Shown here: positions 14,607-19,086 of the stretch, in pieces
Numbering within the stretch: position 1 is the stretch's first letter
How the letters are laid out: the number at the start of each line of letters is the position of its first letter
Assembly: GCA_024636425.1 (NCBI GenBank)
Contig: JAGXHB010000258.1
Span: forward strand, 1 to 19,086
Source of the DNA: Roseobacter sp.
Lineage (GTDB): Bacteria > Pseudomonadota > Alphaproteobacteria > Rhodobacterales > Rhodobacteraceae
Length of the DNA: 19,086 bases
Direction of reading: 5' to 3'
Made by a program: the position numbers and the translations under genes
The notes under the pieces: generated by a model
The model's input: the letters and a program-made list of their open reading frames with translations, nothing else
Told to the model about the DNA's origin: nothing
Database searches by the model: none

Positions 14607-15533
14607 TCACACGCGTCCCAAGGCCCAAGGTTCGGCCCCCCGAACGTCCACAAAAACGCGATAGACACAAGTGGTTGCCGTGATGAACATCCTGTGGCCA
14701 TCGCGCCCGCCAAAGCATAGATTGGACACAACTTGCGGCACTAGAATTTTGCCCAAAAGCACGCCCTCCTGGTCATAGCAATGCACCCCGTCCGCCGCCG
14801 AAGACCAAAGATTTCCCATAACGTCGCAGCGCATTCCGTCGGGCAGACCTCTATCGATTTCTGCAAATACGCCAATGTCCCGCAGACTGTCGCCTTCGAC
14901 TGCGAACTGGCGGATGACAGACGGAACGGATGTGTCGTGGCTCGATCCACTTTCGGCGATGTAGAGTGTCTTTTCATCAGGTGAAAAACATAAGCCGTTG
15001 GGCTGGACGAAATCGCTCACGACCGCGCTAAGATCGCCATCAACGGATAAGCGAAAGACATTTCGAGCGGATTGTTCGGGATCGCTGCGACAGCCCTCGA
15101 AGTTTGAGATGATGCCGTACGTCGGATCGGTGAACCATACCGTTCCATCAGAACTGACGACCACATCGTTGGGCGAATTCAGGCGATTGCCCTGAAAATT
15201 GTCCGCGAGGACGGTCAGCGATCCGTCGGGTTCTGACCGCACCACATCCCGTGCGCCGTGACGACATCCTACAAGCCTCCCCTGGCGATCCCTTGTATTG
15301 CCGTTGTTGAACCTTGATCCGCTCCGGAAAACTGACAGCCCTGTGGCTTCGGACCAGCGCATGATGCGCTGACTGGGAATGTCCGAAAACAGCAAACAGT
15401 CATGATCGCCGAACCAGACTGGCCCTTCGGTCCATATGAAACCTTCCGCGATCACGTCCAACGTCGAGATAGGGTGGACCAGAGCGGCAAAGCGGTCATC
15501 GTGGATTTCCAGATGCGGCGGCATCGACTTCAT
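14607..15533 (-). CDS. SMP-30/gluconolactonase family protein
   Basis: This 308-aa six-bladed beta-propeller probably hydrolyses a sugar lactone. The metal-binding residues known from SMP-30 can be placed: Glu36 in WTEGPVW, Asn179 in QPNGLCFSPDE and Asp232 in LPDGMRCD. The substrate-site segment LNSPNDVVVSSDGTVWFTDP (119-138) is also typical. No signal peptide is visible, so it is probably cytoplasmic. The start ATG 15533 overlaps the permease stop as ATGA; ATG 15524 is an alternative. It is the last gene of a sugar-type ABC operon, which suggests it acts on a product of the imported sugar after oxidation. The sugar is not identifiable. Confidence 0.88.
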   Translation of the reverse strand: MKSMPPHLEIHDDRFAALVHPISTLDVIAEGFIWTEGPVWFGDHDCLLFSDIPSQRIMRWSEATGLSVFRSGSRFNNGNTRDRQGRLVGCRHGARDVVRSEPDGSLTVLADNFQGNRLNSPNDVVVSSDGTVWFTDPTYGIISNFEGCRSDPEQSARNVFRLSVDGDLSAVVSDFVQPNGLCFSPDEKTLYIAESGSSHDTSVPSVIRQFAVEGDSLRDIGVFAEIDRGLPDGMRCDVMGNLWSSAADGVHCYDQEGVLLGKILVPQVVSNLCFGGRDGHRMFITATTCVYRVFVDVRGAEPWALGRV

Positions 15534-16465
15534 GCGCGAACCCTCCTTGTGCTGGCAGCAATGACGATGCCGATGATGATGGTTCCTGTCAGCACGTTAC
15601 GCACGCCCGCCCCCGCGCCGTAACTGTTGAGCATCGAGACCACCAGAAACATGAACAACGCCGCCCCCCAAACGCCCGGTACGTTGGAATTGCCCCCTGA
15701 GATCGAACTGCCGCCGATGACGACCACGGCAATCGACATCAACAGGTACTCCGCGCCCATGTTCAGCGCCGCACCACCGGAAAAGCTGGCCAGCAGGTAA
15801 CCCGCAAGCGACGCAAAGACCGCCACCGATACATAGGTGGTAGCGCGGACCAGTTCGACCGGCACACCGGCAAGGCGGGCGACGCGCAGGTTTTGCCCGG
15901 TGGCCAGCAGCATCCGGCCCCAGACCGACCGTTCCAGCAAGATCCAGACCAAGACAGCAAGGAGAAGCCCAACCCATGCCACGTTCGGCAATCCGAGAAA
16001 ACGTCCGGTGGCGAAATCGGCCAGTCCGGTGGGTGGCTTGATCCGCAGGCCGCGATTCGACCAGATTGCGATAGACTGATAGATTAGAGACGCGGCCAGC
16101 GTCGCGATGATCGGCGGCAGGCGTAAAAGAAAGATCAAGAAGTAGTTGGCCAGACCGGTTCCCAGTCCCACCGCAATCGCAATGCACAGACCCAGAAAAG
16201 CGGTGCCTGGATCCGAGCTCATCGCCTTCAACGCCAAAGTGGCCGCCAGCGTCATGGTCGCCGGGATTGACAGATCGACATTGCCCGGTCCCAGCGTGAT
16301 TACCAGCATCTGCCCGAGGCCCACGATGGCAGCAAAAGCACCAAATGACAGCGCCGCATAGGCCAGTTCTCCGGCACCATGGCCCGCAGTCAGACCAATG
16401 GTCAGTCCAAAGGCCACGGCGGCTGCCAGCCACGACCAGATCCAGGGTTTGGTCAGCGGATTCAT
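15530..16465 (-). CDS. Sugar-type ABC transporter permease (RbsC-like), second copy
   Basis: This 311-aa integral membrane protein belongs to the BPD_transp_2 (RbsC/MglC/XylH) class. It has about eight to ten hydrophobic helices, starting at residues 8-27. Family-typical segments are LGQMLVITLGPGNVDLSIPA (50-69), LRLPPIIATLAASLIYQSIA, LAGVPVELVRATTYV and VVVIGGSSISGGNSNVPGVWGAAL. It overlaps the preceding permease and the following lactonase by 4 nt each. It presumably forms a heterodimeric channel with the other permease, because two distinct copies lie in one operon. The substrate is unknown. Confidence 0.92.
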   Translation of the reverse strand: MNPLTKPWIWSWLAAAVAFGLTIGLTAGHGAGELAYAALSFGAFAAIVGLGQMLVITLGPGNVDLSIPATMTLAATLALKAMSSDPGTAFLGLCIAIAVGLGTGLANYFLIFLLRLPPIIATLAASLIYQSIAIWSNRGLRIKPPTGLADFATGRFLGLPNVAWVGLLLAVLVWILLERSVWGRMLLATGQNLRVARLAGVPVELVRATTYVSVAVFASLAGYLLASFSGGAALNMGAEYLLMSIAVVVIGGSSISGGNSNVPGVWGAALFMFLVVSMLNSYGAGAGVRNVLTGTIIIGIVIAASTRRVRA

Positions 16466-17391
16466 GTCTCAACACCCTTGCGGCTAAAGATCAGGCGTGC
16501 GGTCAAGACAAGGATCAGGATCGCGCCCTGCGCGCCGATCTGCCAGTCTGGCGACAGCCTCATGAAAGACAGGAACGACGCCGCCAAAGTAAGGGTAAGC
16601 GCTCCGATCACCGCACCTGTCGGACTGACCTTGCCGCCGGTGAATTCGCCCCCGCCCAGGATCACCCCAGCGATGGACAACAGCGTGTAGCGCAGTGCTA
16701 TGTTGGCATCGGCTGATGTTGCCAATCCCACCAGCGCCATGCCCGCAAGCACTCCGAATAGCCCTGCCAGACCATATGCCAGCGCCTTAAGCCAGATCAC
16801 CGACCAGCCCGCGCGTGCGACCGAGCGCGCATTGCCGCCGACACCGCGCAAGACCGTTCCGAGGCCTGAGCGGATAATCAACAGATGGGTGACAATGGAG
16901 ATGATCACGGCAGCAACCACCGCCATCGGTGCAAAGGGCGGTTTTACCGTCATGAGCGTTCGCAGCCAGCCCGGACTTTCCCCTCCTGGCGACGGCAGAA
17001 TAAACAGCGCCAGCCCGCCCCAGACAAAGGACATGCCAAGTGTCACCACGATGGCGGGCAGCTCCAACGCGTGAATGATCGCGCCGAGTGCCGCATAGGA
17101 CAGGATGAGCGCCAGCAGGATCAGCAGACCCAGCATCGGCGTATCGTTGAGAAATGTCGCCGTCACACAGGCCGCCAGACTCACAAAGGCCCCGAGCGAG
17201 AGGTCGATGTCGTTGACCATGATGATCATCATCTGAGCAATTGTCGCCAGCGCAATTGGAACAGCCAGATTAAACAGAAGGTTCAAACCAAAATAGCTCA
17301 TTGCGCGAGGCTGCATGTAAAAGGTCGCGGCCAACAGAACGGCTAGCGAAACCACAGGCAGGATGATCCTGTGGCGGGCGAGAAAGTTCAT
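16462..17391 (-). CDS. Sugar-type ABC transporter permease (RbsC-like), first copy
   Basis: This 309-aa BPD_transp_2 inner-membrane permease starts MNFLARHRIILPVVSLAVLL. It contains the family signature region TIAQMMIIMVNDIDLSLGAFVS (about 51-72, split here by NDIDLS), the segment ALELPAIVVTLGMSFVWGG, GLGTVLRGVGGNARSVARAG, and GVILGGGEFTGGKVSPTGA. Both ends overlap neighbours by ATGA: the ATPase stop at its start and the second permease at its end. The two permeases are related but clearly different in sequence, which supports a heterodimeric channel. The substrate cannot be determined. Confidence 0.92.
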   Translation of the reverse strand: MNFLARHRIILPVVSLAVLLAATFYMQPRAMSYFGLNLLFNLAVPIALATIAQMMIIMVNDIDLSLGAFVSLAACVTATFLNDTPMLGLLILLALILSYAALGAIIHALELPAIVVTLGMSFVWGGLALFILPSPGGESPGWLRTLMTVKPPFAPMAVVAAVIISIVTHLLIIRSGLGTVLRGVGGNARSVARAGWSVIWLKALAYGLAGLFGVLAGMALVGLATSADANIALRYTLLSIAGVILGGGEFTGGKVSPTGAVIGALTLTLAASFLSFMRLSPDWQIGAQGAILILVLTARLIFSRKGVET

Positions 17392-18812
17392 GATGCCTCC
17401 TGCATTTCGAAAGACGCGCCAAGAATCTTTTCCTCAGTGATGTCGGCGCCGGTAAGTTCGGCGCTGATCTCGTGATTGCGAAAGACAAAAACCCGGTCGC
17501 ACTGGCAGACCTCTTCAGTTTCGGTCGAGTACCACAGAAAAGTGCGGCCTTTTACTGCTTCCGCACGGATCATGGCATAGACGTCCTGCTTGGTTCCGAC
17601 ATCGACGCCGCGCATCGGGTCGTCCATTATCACCAACGGTGCGCTGGAGGCGAGCGCGCGGGCGAAAAGCACCTTTTGTTGATTTCCGCCCGACAGCGAC
17701 AAGATCGGGTTCTTCACATCATCTGTGCGGATACCGATGCGGGTCTTCCAATCTGCCGCAACTGCGGTCTCGGCGAGCCGGTTCACAAAGCCACGCTTTG
17801 CAGTCTGTTGCAGCACTGAAATCGAAATGTTGCGCAAGATCGACCAGAGCGGCAGTACACCGTCTCGCGGTCTGTCGCCCGCAACAAAAACCACCTCGGG
17901 CGATTTGCTGGACTGCCAAGCGGACGAACGCGACAGGTAAAGTCGTGCCAGCGCTTCCGCCTGTCCGTGCCCGGCGAGCCCGGACAGCCCTACAATCTCG
18001 CCTTGGCGTGCGGACAGTCCCTGACTGGTGGAAAATACTTCCGGGCCATAGTCTCCCTTAGGTCCGGATTCTTCAATGGTTTCAGGTGCGACGTGCCCCA
18101 TGGCATCGACGAGGCCTTGGCGGGTGAACTCACCAGACCCACGTTCAGCAACGACCTTGCCATCCTTTAACACGATGATGCGGTTGGAGACTTCAAAGAT
18201 CTCACCGAGCATATGCGAAATAAAGATGACCGCCCCGCCCGATGCGCAGAAGCGTTTGATGTGTGTCAGCAATTGATCCGCAATGCCCTGATCCAGAGAC
18301 GATGTGGGCTCGTCCAGGATAACAAGTCGGGCTCGGGAACCACGCGGCGCGAAGCCAATGGCTATTTCGACCATCTGCCGTTCCGCTATAGACAGGGTAT
18401 CCACTTCCGCATCTGCGTCAATGTTGTGCCCAGGAAAGAGCGTGTCGAGGCTTGCGCGTATTTCCGCCCGCGCTGTTCGTCTCCAACCGGGACCTTTCAG
18501 GGCGCTGTGCGAAATCTTCAGATTCTCGGCCACGGTCAAATTCGGGCAGAGTGACAGTTCTTGGAAGACCGAACGCACTCCGGCTACAAGCGCCGTTGCA
18601 CCCTCAGAAAACTTGATGTTTCCCGACGATGGCGCAAGTCCACCGTTGATCAGATTCACAAGTGTCGACTTGCCTGCCCCGTTGTGGCCGACAAGCCCAA
18701 TGCAATCACCCCCGGCAACCGACAGGCTAACCCCGTCGAGCGCACGCACCGGGCCAAAATGCTTGGCCGCATCGACGAGCGTCACGATCAGGGCGCTCTC
18801 ATGATCAAGCAT
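17388..18812 (-). CDS. Sugar-type ABC transporter ATP-binding protein, two ATPase domains (RbsA/MglA-like)
   Basis: This 474-aa double ATPase is slightly short against the roughly 500 residues usual for RbsA-type proteins. Domain 1 has Walker A GHNGAGKST (42-50), a divergent signature LSIAERQM (from 140), Walker B LVILDEP (163-169) and H-loop His200. Domain 2 has the degenerate Walker A region GLSGLAGHGQAE (275-286), a canonical signature LSGGNQQKV (373-381) and Walker B VIMDDP, where Asp398 replaces the usual Glu. The signatures imply one working and one degenerate ATP site, as is normal in this family. The start ATG 18812 has GGAG 5 nt upstream. It lies 60 nt after the binding-protein stop, beyond an intrinsic terminator, and overlaps the first permease by 4 nt. 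Confidence 0.93.
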   Translation of the reverse strand: MLDHESALIVTLVDAAKHFGPVRALDGVSLSVAGGDCIGLVGHNGAGKSTLVNLINGGLAPSSGNIKFSEGATALVAGVRSVFQELSLCPNLTVAENLKISHSALKGPGWRRTARAEIRASLDTLFPGHNIDADAEVDTLSIAERQMVEIAIGFAPRGSRARLVILDEPTSSLDQGIADQLLTHIKRFCASGGAVIFISHMLGEIFEVSNRIIVLKDGKVVAERGSGEFTRQGLVDAMGHVAPETIEESGPKGDYGPEVFSTSQGLSARQGEIVGLSGLAGHGQAEALARLYLSRSSAWQSSKSPEVVFVAGDRPRDGVLPLWSILRNISISVLQQTAKRGFVNRLAETAVAADWKTRIGIRTDDVKNPILSLSGGNQQKVLFARALASSAPLVIMDDPMRGVDVGTKQDVYAMIRAEAVKGRTFLWYSTETEEVCQCDRVFVFRNHEISAELTGADITEEKILGASFEMQEAS

Positions 18813-18835
18813 GAGCGCTCCATTCTTGGAATGAG

Positions 18836-18863
18836 AAAAACGGGCCGCCCTTAAGGGCGGCCC
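18836..18863 (-). terminator. Intrinsic terminator between binding-protein and ATPase genes
   Basis: A perfect palindrome (arms GGGCCGCCC at 18842-18850 and GGGCGGCCC at 18855-18863, TTAA centre) is followed on the minus strand by GTTTTTCTC. The strong GC stem and U-run indicate termination in the minus direction, 9 nt after the binding-protein stop. Partial readthrough would give excess binding protein over the transporter subunits. Confidence 0.85.
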
Positions 18864-18872
18864 TAGAAAATA

Positions 18873-19086
18873 TCACTTGGCGTCCGCGATGACCTGCTTG
18901 GCGTCCTCGAGCTCGTACGTCACATTGGCCACAGACCCTTCGGTTGTACTGGCTAGCGCGTCGTCGAGACTGTCTTGCGTGATCTTCAGGAACGGCACGG
19001 TCAGATCCTTGGGTACATCTTCACCCGCAAGCACCTGCTGTGCGACCCAGAATGCCAGCGAAGCAACACCCGGCGCAATGGACAGC
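18873..19086 (-). CDS. Sugar-type periplasmic substrate-binding protein, C-terminal 71 codons (partial)
   Basis: The reading frame is open from the right window edge to a TGA at 18873-18875. It encodes LSIAPGVASLAFWVAQQVLA, then GEDVPKDLTVPFLKITQD, and ends VIADAK. The pattern PGVAS...FW.AQQ.LAG...P......PFL.ITQ is what I recognise at the C-terminus of Peripla_BP_4 (RbsB-like) proteins, and the gene sits directly upstream of an RbsA-like ATPase. It would deliver the sugar to the two permeases. The N-terminus and signal peptide are outside the window, so the substrate class cannot be judged. Confidence 0.8.
   Translation of the reverse strand, partial: LSIAPGVASLAFWVAQQVLAGEDVPKDLTVPFLKITQDSLDDALASTTEGSVANVTYELEDAKQVIADAK

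Noticed and set aside
14478..14720. 80-codon plus-strand frame near the lactonase end
   Set aside because: No ribosome-binding site or recognisable motif, and it overlaps the lactonase C-terminus antisense.
1..19086. CRISPR arrays, tRNA or rRNA genes, and prophage or defence genes
   Set aside because: No regularly spaced repeats, no cloverleaf candidates and no recognisable proteins of these kinds were seen on either strand.

Overview
The window looks like chromosomal DNA of a GC-rich alphaproteobacterium, most probably a member of the Rhodobacteraceae/Roseobacter group. The basis is the style of the proteins, the NasS-NasT-nrt-nir-nas gene order, the dense ATGA start/stop overlaps and an IS5-family (IS903-like) transposase. 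This placement is inference; no rRNA or other marker is present. Every gene I can support lies on the minus strand, so the biological reading order runs from high to low coordinates.

Region A (about 14.6-19.1 kb) is the distal part of a sugar-type ABC importer operon: the last 71 codons of a periplasmic binding protein, a strong intrinsic terminator, a two-domain RbsA/MglA-like ATPase, two RbsC-like permeases and an SMP-30/gluconolactonase-family lactonase. The last four genes overlap by 4 nt each. The substrate cannot be read from the sequence; the lactonase suggests a sugar that is oxidised to a lactone.

Region B (about 0.3-14.2 kb) is a complete assimilatory nitrate reduction locus: nasT (ANTAR RNA-binding antiterminator), nasS (cytosolic nitrate/nitrite sensor), a 257-nt leader, nrtA, nrtB, a fused double ATPase nrtCD, nirB, nirD, nasA, a TrpD2/YbiB-like protein and cysG (siroheme synthase). 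Nitrate is imported by NrtABCD, reduced to nitrite by the Mo-bisMGD enzyme NasA and then to ammonium by siroheme NirBD. CysG makes the siroheme. NirD keeps its Rieske ligands and NasA carries a C-terminal [2Fe-2S] domain, while no separate NADH diaphorase is encoded. This suggests that NirB feeds electrons to both reductions.

The most informative element is the nasS-nrtA leader. It holds two hairpins with hexanucleotide loops, AAUGGC and ACAGCC, both with A at loop position 1 and G at position 4, which is the ANTAR target signature. The second hairpin overlaps the 5' arm of an intrinsic terminator, so hairpin 2 and the terminator exclude each other. This explains how NasT, released from NasS by nitrate, would switch on the eight downstream genes. 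A further hairpin near the nrtA ribosome-binding site shares a 7-nt arm with the linker between the two ANTAR hairpins and could add another RNA switch.

Region C (1-209) is the 5' end of an IS903-like element that runs off the left edge, inserted about 110 bp downstream of cysG.
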